Shown in pieces: positions 42,938-52,955 of a DNA stretch of 64,000 nt. The translations under genes and the position numbers were made by a program. Below the pieces are notes generated by a model, which was not told where the DNA came from, did no database searches, and saw only the letters and a list, made by a program, of their open reading frames with translations. Every line of letters starts with the position of its first letter. The stretch's first letter is position 1. Location of the stretch: contig NZ_AQWR01000001.1 in the NCBI RefSeq assembly GCF_000375645.1, positions 44,589-108,588 on the forward strand. Reading direction: 5' to 3'. The stretch is from Porphyromonas bennonis DSM 23058 = JCM 16335 (GTDB taxonomy: Bacteria; Bacteroidota; Bacteroidia; Bacteroidales; Porphyromonadaceae).

Positions 42938-44233
42938 ATGGAGACAATTAAATCAATATACAAGATAGGTAAAGGTCCCTCGAGCAGCCATACTATGGGT
43001 CCGAGGCGGGCGGCGCTGATGTTCCTTGATCGCTTGAGTGGTGGTACGCCGGCGAGATTTAGGGTGACACTCTATGGCTCTCTTGCCGCTACAGGTAAGG
43101 GGCACATGACAGATGTCGCCATTATAGAGGTGCTTGAGCCGGTAGCTCCTACCGAGATAGTGTGGGAGCCACAGACGGTCAAGCGCTTCCACACCAATGG
43201 CATGTACTACGAGGCACTGGACAAGGATGACAAGCTCATCGACTCATGGACGGTGTACAGTGTCGGCGGTGGTGATCTTGCCAACGAAGACTTTGATGAG
43301 AGTAGAGCGACTGAGGTCTACCCCCATAGTCGGATGACGGATATCCTGGCCTACTGCTTCGATGAGCATCTATCGCTCTGGGAGTATGTGGAGCGATTTG
43401 AGGACGCCTCCATCTGGGATCACCTGGGAGAGGCGTGGCAGGTGATGCGATCCGCAGTGGAGCGTGGGCTCGACAATGATAGCATCCTCCCCGGAGGACT
43501 CAATCTCCGCCGCAAGGCCGGAGAGTACTACGTCCAGGCCAATAACTACAGCTACTCCACCAAGTCACGCGGCCTTGTATATGCCTACGCCCTCGCAGCA
43601 AGTGAGGAGAATGCAGGCGGCGGTCAGGTCTGCACCGGTCCTACCTGCGGCTCGTCCGGAGTGATGCCGGGAGTCCTCTATCACCTCAAGGTCTCCAAGG
43701 AGATCCCGGACAAGATGATCCTGAGAGCTATGGCGACAGCGGGACTCTTCGGTGCGATCTGTCGTACAAATGCCTCCATCTCCGGAGCTGAGGTGGGCTG
43801 CCAGGGTGAGGTGGGTGTTGCCTGCTCGATGGCTGCTGCAGCCGCCAATCAGCTCTTCGGAGGCAGTCTGAATCAGGTAGAGTACGCCGCCGAGATGGGT
43901 CTCGAGCACCACTTAGGACTAACCTGTGACCCCATCTGTGGTCTTGTCCAGATCCCCTGTATCGAGCGAAACGCCTTTGCGGCAGCAAGAGCACTGGATG
44001 CAAATGTCTACGCTTCCTTCTCCAATGGCTTTCACCGGGTCTCCTTCGACCAGGTGGTCGAGGTGATGCGTCAGACAGGACATGACCTCCCGAGCCTGTA
44101 TAAGGAGACCTCTACCGGCGGTCTAGCGACCAGCTACAGAAACCCCATTGCTCGACTCGGTGGGGAGATATCGTACAATAGAGAGGCGGCAGAGCAGTCG
44201 GAGGAGGGCCCTAAGTTGTCCTTTTTTATGTAA
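42938..44233 (+). CDS. sdaA: L-serine ammonia-lyase, iron-sulfur dependent, single chain
   Basis: 431 residues from the ATG at 42938 (METIKSIYKIG); an in-frame start 33 nt upstream is poorer. Deaminates L-serine to pyruvate and ammonia, useful in an amino-acid fermenter. Beta domain with KIGKGPSSSHTMGPRRAA at the N-terminus, alpha domain with Cys ligands of the oxygen-labile 4Fe-4S cluster in GQVCTGPTCGSSGVMPG, GAEVGCQGEVG and LTCDPICGLVQIPCIERN. Fused alpha and beta parts as in E. coli SdaA. First gene of a long tight plus-strand run; purH follows after 43 nt. Confidence 0.95.
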   Translation: METIKSIYKIGKGPSSSHTMGPRRAALMFLDRLSGGTPARFRVTLYGSLAATGKGHMTDVAIIEVLEPVAPTEIVWEPQTVKRFHTNGMYYEALDKDDKLIDSWTVYSVGGGDLANEDFDESRATEVYPHSRMTDILAYCFDEHLSLWEYVERFEDASIWDHLGEAWQVMRSAVERGLDNDSILPGGLNLRRKAGEYYVQANNYSYSTKSRGLVYAYALAASEENAGGGQVCTGPTCGSSGVMPGVLYHLKVSKEIPDKMILRAMATAGLFGAICRTNASISGAEVGCQGEVGVACSMAAAAANQLFGGSLNQVEYAAEMGLEHHLGLTCDPICGLVQIPCIERNAFAAARALDANVYASFSNGFHRVSFDQVVEVMRQTGHDLPSLYKETSTGGLATSYRNPIARLGGEISYNREAAEQSEEGPKLSFFM

Positions 44234-44276
44234 GTTTGTCTGCTTCTGAATAGAGAATATAATCACGATCCACATA

Positions 44277-45851
44277 ATGACAAGATCAGCAGAGAGTCGC
44301 AAGCCTATCCGCAGAGCGCTTGTATCGGTATATCACAAAGAAGGGCTGGAGAAGCTCCTGAGACAACTCGGACAGAGCGGTGTGGAGATCCTCTCCACCG
44401 GTGGCACCTATGACTATGTCACCAGTCTGGATCTCCCGTGTACCAAGGTGGAGGATCGAACCGGTCTTCCATCCATCCTGGGGGGAAGGGTAAAGACGCT
44501 CCATCCGGTCGTCTTTGGTGGTATCCTGACTCGTCGTGGTAATGAGCAGGATGACAAGGACTGCCGCCGCTTCGACATCGATCCGATAGACCTGGTGATC
44601 GTGGATCTCTACCCCTTTGAGGACACTGTAGCATCCGGCGCTTCGCATGAGGACATCATTGAGAAGATCGATATCGGCGGTATCTCACTGATCCGTGCAG
44701 CGGCAAAGAATTACTCCGACGTGGTGATCATCCCATCGGCTAAGTATTACGATGAGCTTACTGCCCTGCTCGCAGAGCAGGATAGTGAGACGACACTGGA
44801 GCAGAGGAGACACTTCGCACGAGCTGCCTTCGAGGTCTCCTCGTCCTACGATACGGCGATCCATGATTACTTCCTCTCTCTGGATGGTCCGGCAGAGGAG
44901 TCGGATGATCTCCTCCCGCAGGATTGTTTTGCCCTCTCGATGGAGGGGTGTCAGTCGATGAGGTATGGAGAGAATCCCCATCAGCGTGCAGCTTACTATG
45001 GTAGGGGCTTCGAGGAGCGCTTCGACTATCTCCACGGGAAGCAGATCAGCTACAATAACCTCCTGGACGTGGATGCTGCTGTCCACATGATCGAGGAGAT
45101 GGACGAGCCTGCTTGTGGCATCGTCAAGCATAATACTCCCTGCGGTCTTGCGGTCCGTGAGACTATACGCGACGCCTACTTGGCTGCCCTTTCGTGTGAC
45201 ACGGAGTCGGCTTTTGGCGGCATCGTGGTGCTCAATAGGCCGGTCGATATGGAGACTGCAGAGGAGCTCCATAAGCTCTTCATCGAAGTACTCATCGCTC
45301 CCGACTATAGCAAGGAAGCGCTGGAGTTACTGACGCAGAAGAAGAATAGGATCATCCTGAGAGACAAGATCGGGAAGGACAGGTATCCCCTCCAGTTCCG
45401 ATCTGCCCTCGGCGGTGTCCTGGTACAGGAGCGTGATACGCTCGTGGATCAAGTAAAGGATCTCACCGTGGTGACTCGCACGACTCCCTCGGAGACTGAG
45501 ACGAGTGACCTGCTCTTTGCGATGCAGGCGGTAAAGTACTGCAAGAGCAATGCTATAGTCCTCGCCAAGGATCGCCAGATCTTGGGCGCCGGCTATGGTC
45601 AGACCTCTCGAGTGGAGGCGCTGAGACAGGCGATCAGCAAGGCAGCAGCGATGGGCTTCTCTCTCGAGGGATCTGTCATGGCTTCTGATGCATTCTTCCC
45701 CTTCCCCGACTGCGTTGAGATAGCTCATGAGGCGGGCGTGGTGTCCGTCATCCAGCCGGGCGGGTCGATACGCGATCAGGAGAGCATAAGCTATTGCGAT
45801 GAGCACGGAATGTCCATGGTGACTACCGGTCATCGCCACTTTAGACACTAA
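44277..45851 (+). CDS. purH: Bifunctional AICAR transformylase/IMP cyclohydrolase
   Basis: 524 residues catalysing the last two steps of IMP synthesis. The N-terminal MGS-like cyclohydrolase domain (RRALVSVYHKEGLEKLLRQL, ILSTGGTYDYV, GGRVKTLHPVVFGG) and the C-terminal transformylase domain (MRYGENPHQRAAYYG, CGIVKHNTPCGLA, ESAFGGIVVLNRPVD, the end IQPGGSIRDQES) are complete. The catalytic Lys-His pair is in VKHNTPCG. It sits 19 nt before mreB, the gene order remembered from other Bacteroidales. Confidence 0.97.
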   Translation: MTRSAESRKPIRRALVSVYHKEGLEKLLRQLGQSGVEILSTGGTYDYVTSLDLPCTKVEDRTGLPSILGGRVKTLHPVVFGGILTRRGNEQDDKDCRRFDIDPIDLVIVDLYPFEDTVASGASHEDIIEKIDIGGISLIRAAAKNYSDVVIIPSAKYYDELTALLAEQDSETTLEQRRHFARAAFEVSSSYDTAIHDYFLSLDGPAEESDDLLPQDCFALSMEGCQSMRYGENPHQRAAYYGRGFEERFDYLHGKQISYNNLLDVDAAVHMIEEMDEPACGIVKHNTPCGLAVRETIRDAYLAALSCDTESAFGGIVVLNRPVDMETAEELHKLFIEVLIAPDYSKEALELLTQKKNRIILRDKIGKDRYPLQFRSALGGVLVQERDTLVDQVKDLTVVTRTTPSETETSDLLFAMQAVKYCKSNAIVLAKDRQILGAGYGQTSRVEALRQAISKAAAMGFSLEGSVMASDAFFPFPDCVEIAHEAGVVSVIQPGGSIRDQESISYCDEHGMSMVTTGHRHFRH

Positions 45852-45870
45852 TTTTTTACTAAGATATAGG

Positions 45871-46890
45871 ATGGGCTTTTTCTCACTCACAAGGAAATTA
45901 GCCGTAGACTTAGGTACTGCTAACACGGTCATCATAGAGGATGGTAAGATCATCATCGACCAGCCGAGCTATGTGACTCTCAATAAGAAGACGGATAAGG
46001 TCGAGTGGGTCGGTGCCGAGGCGTATCGTCGCTTCGAGAAGGAGAATAACGATCTCTCCACTGTACGACCGCTTAAGGACGGCGTAGTCGCTGACTTGGA
46101 TGCCTGCGAGTATATGATCCGCGGGATGATCCGTATGGCGACGACCAAGAAACACTTCTTCCCTACTTCGCTTAAGGTGGTCGTCTGTGTCCCCTCAGGC
46201 AGCACGGATGTAGAGATACGAGCTGTGCGCGATGCGGCAGAGAAGGCCGGGGCTAATGAGGTGTACCTTATACACGAGCCAATGGCTGCAGCTATCGGTA
46301 TAGGCATCGATGTGATGGAGCCTACCGGTAACGTGATCGTAGATATCGGCGGTGGTACGACGGAGATCGCAGTGATCTCGCTGGGTGGCATCGTGAATAA
46401 TAAGTCGATCAAGGTGGCTGGTGACGAATTCACCAACGATATCGTGGACTATATGAAGGTCCAGCACGGTATCCGTATCGGAGAGCGAACTGCTGAGGAG
46501 ATCAAGAAGAATGTAGGCTCGGCACTGGAGCAACTGGACGATGAGCCTGATCCCTACACGGTAGTGGGACAGGATCTTGCCAGCATCCTGCCGAAGACAG
46601 TGGATGTCAATTACCACGAGATCTCGACCTGCCTCGATAAGTCGATCACCAAGATCGAGACCGCTATCGGTAACGCTCTGGACGATACTGCTCCTGAGCT
46701 GTATGCCGATATCTTCAATAACGGGATCTATCTGGCTGGTGGTGGTGCTCAGCTGAAGGGGTTGGATAAGAGACTTCAGTCCAAGTTCCAGATCCCCTTT
46801 AAGATTGCTGAGGATCCCTTATACTCCGTTGCCAACGGCACATACATTGCCCTCCAGAACTCAGATAAGTACACACTCCTCTTTAAGTAA
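45871..46890 (+). CDS. mreB: Rod shape-determining protein MreB
   Basis: 339-residue actin-like ATPase forming membrane-bound filaments that direct lateral wall synthesis. ATPase-fold motifs: phosphate 1 VDLGTANTVI, phosphate 2 VIVDIGGGTTEIAVISLGG, adenosine motif GIYLAGGGAQLKGLD. The N-terminal MGFFSLTR provides the amphipathic membrane anchor. First of the mreBCD-PBP2-RodA set. Its presence is notable if the organism is a short rod or coccobacillus, as Porphyromonas usually is. Confidence 0.97.
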   Translation: MGFFSLTRKLAVDLGTANTVIIEDGKIIIDQPSYVTLNKKTDKVEWVGAEAYRRFEKENNDLSTVRPLKDGVVADLDACEYMIRGMIRMATTKKHFFPTSLKVVVCVPSGSTDVEIRAVRDAAEKAGANEVYLIHEPMAAAIGIGIDVMEPTGNVIVDIGGGTTEIAVISLGGIVNNKSIKVAGDEFTNDIVDYMKVQHGIRIGERTAEEIKKNVGSALEQLDDEPDPYTVVGQDLASILPKTVDVNYHEISTCLDKSITKIETAIGNALDDTAPELYADIFNNGIYLAGGGAQLKGLDKRLQSKFQIPFKIAEDPLYSVANGTYIALQNSDKYTLLFK

Positions 46891-46897
46891 CTCATAC

Positions 46898-46937
46898 AGG
46901 ATCCCTCTGGCTGTCAGGTTTGGCAGGGCGGGGTCCT
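46898..46937 (+). other. Intergenic hairpin between mreB and mreC
   Basis: AGGATCCC (46898-46905) pairs with GGGGTCCT (46930-46937, one G-U pair) in the 66-nt gap, the only sizeable gap of the shape cluster. No T run follows. Could lower transcription of the downstream membrane-protein genes relative to mreB or protect the mreB message. Confidence 0.4.
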
Positions 46938-46956
46938 TCTCAAGTCATACGTCTTA

Positions 46957-47820
46957 ATGGATCGCCTCATCGAATTTCTCCGGTCCAAGAGACATCTTCT
47001 GATCTTCCTACTCCTGGAGGTGATCGCTCTCGCGCTTCTCTTCAGTGGTAGTAGGTACCGATCTAGTGTCATACTGAGCTCTGCCAACGACCTCACCGGC
47101 AGGGTGATGGAGACGGCACAGACCATACGTGCGTACACCGGCCTGGAGGAGGCTAATGTGGAGCTGCTCCATAGGAATGCTCAGCTGGAGCGGGAGGTGC
47201 TACGGCTACACAATCAGCTGGAGCGACTCTCGGTCGACTCTCTCTCATGGCAGCGTCTGGGACGTGACACCCTGGAGAGACCCTTTCCCTACCACTACAT
47301 AGTGGGCAGGGTCGTGGGGATGGTTCTCTTCGACAAGAGTAATTACTTGACACTCGATATCGGCAAGCTTGATGGCGTTGCGGTGGACATGGGAGTCGTT
47401 AGTACAGATGGGGTGGTCGGTATTGTGCAGGCGGTGAGCGACCACTACTCGAGAGTTGTGCCGGTAATCAATAGTACCTTTGGGGTGAGTTGTAAGGTGG
47501 AGGATTCTGACTTCGTCAGCGTGCTGAAGTGGGACGGTCAGGACATTGATCACTCGCTGCTGACTAATATCCCCAAGCATCAGTCTCTGGAGCCGGGGCG
47601 ATCTGTATTTACGAGCGGGTTCTCGGCCTCTTTCCCCTCCGGTCTGTCCATCGGCACCATAGTCGGTCCCGGGAAGTCGCCTGATGACAGCTTCTTTGCT
47701 TATCGGGTGAAGCTATCTACTCGCTTTGCCGATCTCAAGTATGTGTACGTCCTGCAGTATGAAAATCGTCAGGAGCGAACTGCCGTCGAAGAACCTGTCA
47801 CCGATAGACGATCCGTATGA
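46957..47820 (+). CDS. mreC: Rod shape-determining protein MreC
   Basis: 287 residues: one N-terminal TM helix (HLLIFLLLEVIALALLFSGS), a coiled coil at about 60-90 (ANVELLHRNAQLEREVLRLHN), and a periplasmic double beta-barrel (VGMVLFDKSNYLTLDIGKLDGV, GVVGIVQAVSDHYSRVVPVI). Scaffold linking MreB to PBP2/RodA. Its stop overlaps the mreD start (ATGA). Confidence 0.95.
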   Translation: MDRLIEFLRSKRHLLIFLLLEVIALALLFSGSRYRSSVILSSANDLTGRVMETAQTIRAYTGLEEANVELLHRNAQLEREVLRLHNQLERLSVDSLSWQRLGRDTLERPFPYHYIVGRVVGMVLFDKSNYLTLDIGKLDGVAVDMGVVSTDGVVGIVQAVSDHYSRVVPVINSTFGVSCKVEDSDFVSVLKWDGQDIDHSLLTNIPKHQSLEPGRSVFTSGFSASFPSGLSIGTIVGPGKSPDDSFFAYRVKLSTRFADLKYVYVLQYENRQERTAVEEPVTDRRSV

Positions 47821-48344
47821 GTAAGTACACCCTGAGGCTTGGGATCCTAACCCTCGTGCTGTTGCTCCTGCAGGTGGTGCTCTTCAATCATCTCCTGCTC
47901 TTCCAGTACTTCCTGCCGATCCTTTATCTTTACCCGCTCTTCAAGATGCCATATCGCACGGAACCGTGGGTGCTGACGCTTGTCGCTGCCTGCATTGGAC
48001 TCTTTATCGACCTGATGATGAATACTCCGGGACTCAACATGGCCTCTTCTGCTCTGACGCTTTACCTGCGTCCGAAGCTTCTTGGAGGGTTAGTGGACAA
48101 GGATGATCTAGATAATGCGGACGAAGAGAATCCGCTTATCACTCCTCGCTTAATGGGTGCCGGTGCTTATCTTCTCTTCATCCTAACGCTCACGTTGGTA
48201 CAGATCAGTGCAATATTCCTCCTTGAGTTCTTTTCCACAGGACTATTGGTTCACACATTACCGTACATAGGCGGATCCGTTATGATAACGGTGCTGCTCT
48301 TTATGATCTTTGATGCACTCTTTATGCCGCGTAAGAGGGGATGA
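47817..48344 (+). CDS. mreD: Rod shape-determining protein MreD
   Basis: 175-residue inner-membrane protein with about five TM helices and the family pattern of a short N-terminal helix, YPLFKMPYRTEPWVLTLVAA and GLFIDLMMNTPGLNMASSALTLY (the FxDxxxxxxGxxxx signature). Starts within the mreC stop and ends within the PBP2 start, both by ATGA overlap, so the three are translated as a coupled unit. Confidence 0.92.
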   Translation: MSKYTLRLGILTLVLLLLQVVLFNHLLLFQYFLPILYLYPLFKMPYRTEPWVLTLVAACIGLFIDLMMNTPGLNMASSALTLYLRPKLLGGLVDKDDLDNADEENPLITPRLMGAGAYLLFILTLTLVQISAIFLLEFFSTGLLVHTLPYIGGSVMITVLLFMIFDALFMPRKRG

Positions 48345-50182
48345 GTAGGTCGCGGAGTCGGTATAGTGAGCGCAGCTATATCATCATTGGGGTGGTGACG
48401 CTGGTGGTGATCGTCTATGTGGCGAGGCTCTTCTACGTCCAGGTCCTCTCGCCGGAGTATAAGCTCGCAGCGGAGAATATCGCCTTCTATCACCGGACCC
48501 TGTACCCATCACGAGGACTGATGCGAGATCGCAACGATAGTCTTGTCGTCTATAATACTGCAACAGCAGATGCGAAGATCATCATGCGTCAGATGGAGGA
48601 CTTCGATAGTCTTGCCTTTTGCCATATACTGGACATCGATCTCCAGGACTTTCGTGATCGGCTGGAGCAGGTAAAGGATCGGGAGTCCAATAGAGGCTAT
48701 TCGCCCTTTGTCCCGCAGACTCTCTTCTCTCAGATTACCTCAGTCGAGGCGGGTCTGCTGGAGGAGCAGCTCTACAAGTTTCCCGGTCTCCTCATTGAGC
48801 ATCACACCTCACGGGCCTATCGATATACGGCAGGGGCACTTCTGTTGGGGAATATCGGCGAAGTGGGTCCCGGGGATATCAAGCGAGACCCCTACTACAC
48901 ACCCGGTGACTACGCCGGTACAACCGGACTGGAAAAGAGCTATGAGCGCTTCCTGAGAGGAAATAAAGGGACGTCAATCCTCCTGAGGGATGTACACGGA
49001 CGGGTGCAGGGTCAGTACGAGGAGGGAAAGTATGATCAAGAGCTCACCTCAGGGCATGATCTGAAGCTCAGCATTGATATCAAGCTACAGGCTTATGGCG
49101 AGAAGCTGATGCAAGGAAAGAGTGGGGCGATCGTTATGATCGAGCCAAACTCCGGGGAAGTGCTAGCACTGGTTTCCTCACCATCGTTTGACCCTGCACG
49201 CCTTGTTGGTAAGGAGCGAGGTCGAAACTATCAGCAGTTAGTCACCGATCCAAGTAAGCCGCTATACAATCGTGCGACGCAGGCGGCTTATCCTCCGGGA
49301 TCAACATTCAAGACAGTACAAGCGGCAGCTTATCTACAGGAGGGGTGTATCACTCCGGGGACGATGTACTCTTGCTATCGTGGATACCCGCTCTTGAGAG
49401 GACGTCCTCGCTGCCACGGGCACGGCTCGCCGCTAGATCTCAGACACGCTATCGCTACCTCATGTAACGCCTATTTCTGCTGGGGCTTGCGCGCATTCCT
49501 CGACGACCGGTCGCGTTATGCTACCGTGGAAGAAGCTTTTGATCACTGGAGAGACTACATTGTCAAGATGGGCTTCGGACATAAGACCGGAGTCGATCTC
49601 CCCGGAGAAAGCCGTGGCTATATCCCAAACTCTGAGGTCTATGACAAGATCCACAATGGTCGCTGGACCTCCAGCTCTATAGTCTCCATCTCGATCGGAC
49701 AGGGCGAGATCCTCGCTACACCCATGCAGATTGCCAACTTCGGAGCTATCGTTGCCAATAGAGGGCATTACTATACCCCACACTTGGTGAAGGAGATCAA
49801 TGGTATGCCGCAGGACTCTCTCTACGTCGAACGTATGGAGACAGGGATCCGATCTGAGTATTTCCAAGTGATTGCTGAGGGCATGCGTATGGCGGTGACA
49901 GGGGGAACTTGTCGCAAGGCAAACCTCTCCGATTATGCTATCTGCGGCAAGACAGGGACAGCTGAGAATCCTCATGGAAAGGATCACTCTCTCTTCCTCG
50001 GATTTGGACCCATGGAGTCCCCCAAGGTCTCCATTGCTGTCATGGTGGAGAATGGGGGCTTCGGTGCCACCTACGCCGTCCCGATAGGTCGTCTCATGCT
50101 GGACTACTATCTCCATGGTGACTCTATTACACCATCGTCTACCAGTTACGAGAAGGCGATGCTATCCACTGTAATCCGATAA
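48341..50182 (+). CDS. mrdA: Penicillin-binding protein 2 (elongasome transpeptidase)
   Basis: 613 residues: N-terminal TM anchor (YIIIGVVTLVVIVYVARLFY), pedestal domain (SRGLMRDRNDSLVVYN), then the transpeptidase with SxxK in PPGSTFKTVQAAAYL, SxN in ATSCNAYFCW and KTG in CGKTGTAENPHG. Cross-links peptidoglycan together with RodA. Starts inside the mreD stop; rodA follows 4 nt downstream. All catalytic residues intact. Confidence 0.95.
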   Translation: MSRSRSRYSERSYIIIGVVTLVVIVYVARLFYVQVLSPEYKLAAENIAFYHRTLYPSRGLMRDRNDSLVVYNTATADAKIIMRQMEDFDSLAFCHILDIDLQDFRDRLEQVKDRESNRGYSPFVPQTLFSQITSVEAGLLEEQLYKFPGLLIEHHTSRAYRYTAGALLLGNIGEVGPGDIKRDPYYTPGDYAGTTGLEKSYERFLRGNKGTSILLRDVHGRVQGQYEEGKYDQELTSGHDLKLSIDIKLQAYGEKLMQGKSGAIVMIEPNSGEVLALVSSPSFDPARLVGKERGRNYQQLVTDPSKPLYNRATQAAYPPGSTFKTVQAAAYLQEGCITPGTMYSCYRGYPLLRGRPRCHGHGSPLDLRHAIATSCNAYFCWGLRAFLDDRSRYATVEEAFDHWRDYIVKMGFGHKTGVDLPGESRGYIPNSEVYDKIHNGRWTSSSIVSISIGQGEILATPMQIANFGAIVANRGHYYTPHLVKEINGMPQDSLYVERMETGIRSEYFQVIAEGMRMAVTGGTCRKANLSDYAICGKTGTAENPHGKDHSLFLGFGPMESPKVSIAVMVENGGFGATYAVPIGRLMLDYYLHGDSITPSSTSYEKAMLSTVIR

Positions 50183-50186
50183 CGAT

Positions 50187-51665
50187 ATGGCCGCAAGATA
50201 CTCATCCGGAGGCACCATGGGGCTGCGACACCGAGCGGATTGGTTGACAATCCTTCTCTACCTGATACTGGTAGCGATCGGCTGGCTGGCAATATACGCT
50301 GCCGATGGGACCTATACGATTACTGACACTTCTTTCAGCATCGAGGGAAGGGCACTCTCTCAATTGGTCTGGATCGGAATCTCCCTATCTGCCGCCATCG
50401 CGATACTTCTCATCGACACCTTTTTCCTAAAGCAGTCCGCTCCGGTCCTCTACTTCATGATGATCGGTCTGCTGATCCTGACGATCTTTATCGCACCGGA
50501 CATTAAGGGATCCCGTTCGTGGATAGTGGTTACCGAGTCGGTGAGACTGCAGCCGGCAGAGTTCTCCAAGCTCACCACCGCCCTAATGCTGGCGTGGTGG
50601 ATGTCGAAGTACAACTTCAGCCTGGAGCGGACGAGGGACTTGGCAGTGGCTTGTGCGATTATCATTGCACCGATGCTGGTCATTATCATGCAGTCAGAGA
50701 CCGGCTCTGCACTCGTCTACGCTTCATTCATCATCATCCTTTATCGGGAGGGTCTCAGCAGTGCAGTACCCCTCTTCGGCGTCTTCTGTGCTCTTCTTTT
50801 TATCCTTGAGCTAAGGTTTTCCGAAGTGATGTGGGGAGTCACCTCCGCCGGGCGGCTTATCGTGATGCTGATGATCTATACTGCAGTGGTACTATCAGCC
50901 CAGGCATACTGCGATCTGAGTCGAGCTTGGTTGCCAGGTCTGGTGATCGCTCCCGGGCTGATGCTCGCAGCCGCCATTATCTCTATCTGGGCCCCTGTAG
51001 ACTTCTCCATCTTCGCCGTCCTGTCACTACTGTTCCTCCTTGCCTGGGTGGTACTGCAGGTGTACAATCATCGCGGGAGACATATCGGTCTCCTGATCGC
51101 CTTTGTGGTGGTCAGCATCGTGATGTATGCCGGCGTGGATTACTTCTTTGACAACATCCTCCAGCCTCATCAGCAGACCCGAATCCTTGTCTCTCTGGGG
51201 CTAAAGGATGATCCGGCCGGGGCGGGGTACAACGTTCACCAGAGCCTCATCGCAATCGGTTCCGGTGGCCTTACCGGCAAGGGCTTCCTGCAGGGGACAC
51301 AGACCAAGCTCTCCTATGTGCCTGAGCAGACTACGGACTTTATCTTCTGTACCATTGGAGAGGAGGAAGGTTTCATTGGTTGCTTAGTCGTCTTACTGCT
51401 CTTCCTTGCTCTGATCTGCCGCCTTATCTACATTGCAGAGCGTCAGCCGGACACCTTTGCCAGAGTCTACGGCTATTCAGTTGCCTCCATACTCTTCTTC
51501 CACCTCTTGGTAAATGTAGGTATGGTGATCGGTCTCGTCCCCGTGATCGGTATTCCTCTCCCCTACATCAGCTACGGAGGATCGTCTCTGCTGAGCTTTA
51601 CTCTCCTCCTCTTTGTCCTCCTGCGACTGGACGCCTCACGTATGCCCGTCTCCACGCTGCGATAA
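50187..51665 (+). CDS. rodA: RodA, SEDS-family peptidoglycan glycosyltransferase
   Basis: 492 residues, about ten or more TM helices, acting as the elongasome glycan polymerase with PBP2. SEDS signatures: KGSRSWI and RLQPAEFSKL in the middle, GGLTGKGFLQGTQTKLSYVPEQTTDFIF region, and the C-terminal VIGIPLPYISYGGSSLLSF. Longer than E. coli RodA (370) because of additional helices near residues 230-310. Start at 50187, 4 nt after the PBP2 stop; an alternative ATG is at 50217. Confidence 0.95.
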   Translation: MAARYSSGGTMGLRHRADWLTILLYLILVAIGWLAIYAADGTYTITDTSFSIEGRALSQLVWIGISLSAAIAILLIDTFFLKQSAPVLYFMMIGLLILTIFIAPDIKGSRSWIVVTESVRLQPAEFSKLTTALMLAWWMSKYNFSLERTRDLAVACAIIIAPMLVIIMQSETGSALVYASFIIILYREGLSSAVPLFGVFCALLFILELRFSEVMWGVTSAGRLIVMLMIYTAVVLSAQAYCDLSRAWLPGLVIAPGLMLAAAIISIWAPVDFSIFAVLSLLFLLAWVVLQVYNHRGRHIGLLIAFVVVSIVMYAGVDYFFDNILQPHQQTRILVSLGLKDDPAGAGYNVHQSLIAIGSGGLTGKGFLQGTQTKLSYVPEQTTDFIFCTIGEEEGFIGCLVVLLLFLALICRLIYIAERQPDTFARVYGYSVASILFFHLLVNVGMVIGLVPVIGIPLPYISYGGSSLLSFTLLLFVLLRLDASRMPVSTLR

Positions 51666-51668
51666 GAT

Positions 51669-52955
51669 ATGAAGAGTAACGCCACCAATCTCAATCCTAT
51701 CTCCTGGGTCTCCACAGTCTACTTCGCCATGGGACTACCTATGGTGATGCTCTCGGATGTCTCGCTGCTGCTCTTCAAGGACATGGGCATTCCCGACAAG
51801 GAGATCACCTTCTGGGCCTCCCTCCTGATCCTGCCATGGAGCCTGAAGCCCTTCTTCAGTCCGGTGATGGAGCTCTTCGGGAGCAAGCGGCAGTACGTAT
51901 TCATCTCCGAGATCATTTCGGCACTGATGCTGGGTCTGATTGCCGCGTCACTTGGCTTAGAGGAGTCCTTCCCCCTCCTGCTCCTCCTAATGGCAGTGAT
52001 GGCTCTGTCAGGATCGGTGCACGATATAGCCGGGGACGGGATCTACATGGAGGCACTCACTCCGACACTTCAGAGTAAGTTTGTCGGGTGGCAGGGTGCC
52101 TTCTACAACATTGCTAAGGTGCTGGCCAAAGGGGGACTGGTCTACCTCGTGGGCTACCTCACGAACTCCATCGGTCTTGTCCGCTCCTGGCAGAGTATGA
52201 TAGTGGTGGCTGGTGCGCTGATGCTCCTGCTTGGTCTGTGGCACATGGCCGTGCTACCCCGCAATCAGACTCCTGTGGTGGATGAGAAGCGATCTGTCAG
52301 AGAGACTCTACAGGGGGTGTGGGAGATCTTTGTCAGTTTCTTTGATAAAAAGCACATCTGGTTTTACCTGCTTTTTATTTTCCTCTACCGCTTCACTGAG
52401 GGCTTGGCTATCAAGGTCGCACCTCTCTTTCTGAAGGCCGACTCTGACCTCGGCGGACTGGGTATGACAAATTCGGACTTTGGTCTCATCTATGGGACGC
52501 TCGGGACGATAGCCTTCATCGGAGGAAGCATCCTAGCCGGCTACTATATTGGCCACTATGGACTTCGGAAGGTCCTCTTCACCCTCGCCTTGATCTTCAA
52601 TCTCCCCTTCATCATCTTTTTCCTCCTCGCCTTCTTCCGCCCCACCAGTCTGGTGTGGCCGGCGGTTGGGATTGTGGTGGAGCAGTTTGGCTACGGATTC
52701 GGATTCGTCGGACTGACGCTCTTCATGATGCAGCAGGTGGCACCCGGACCTCATCGCATGGCGCACTATGCCATCGCTAATAGCCTGATGAACCTTAGCT
52801 ATATGATTCCCGGACTGGTCAGTGGCACGCTCAGCGATGCGGTGGGGTATAGTACCTTCTTCCTTATCGCTGTCCTTGTGTCGATCCCGGGGCTGATATG
52901 TGCAAAAGTGGTACCTTTCTCCTACGATGAGAATGGAAACAAACTTACTAACTAA
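51669..52955 (+). CDS. MFS transporter, probably for a mannosyl disaccharide
   Basis: 428-residue, 12-TM major facilitator with an AmpG/sugar-symporter-like look (FAMGLPMVMLSDVSLLLFKDMG, LPWSLKPFFSPVMELFGSKR as the TM2-3 loop, DIAGDGIYMEAL). It begins 3 nt after rodA and its stop is directly followed by the ATG of the GH130 phosphorylase, so the substrate is probably the disaccharide that enzyme cleaves. Motifs alone would also allow a muropeptide permease of the AmpG group, which would fit the cell-wall neighbours; I rate the sugar role more likely because of the zero-gap GH130 gene. Confidence 0.8.
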   Translation: MKSNATNLNPISWVSTVYFAMGLPMVMLSDVSLLLFKDMGIPDKEITFWASLLILPWSLKPFFSPVMELFGSKRQYVFISEIISALMLGLIAASLGLEESFPLLLLLMAVMALSGSVHDIAGDGIYMEALTPTLQSKFVGWQGAFYNIAKVLAKGGLVYLVGYLTNSIGLVRSWQSMIVVAGALMLLLGLWHMAVLPRNQTPVVDEKRSVRETLQGVWEIFVSFFDKKHIWFYLLFIFLYRFTEGLAIKVAPLFLKADSDLGGLGMTNSDFGLIYGTLGTIAFIGGSILAGYYIGHYGLRKVLFTLALIFNLPFIIFFLLAFFRPTSLVWPAVGIVVEQFGYGFGFVGLTLFMMQQVAPGPHRMAHYAIANSLMNLSYMIPGLVSGTLSDAVGYSTFFLIAVLVSIPGLICAKVVPFSYDENGNKLTN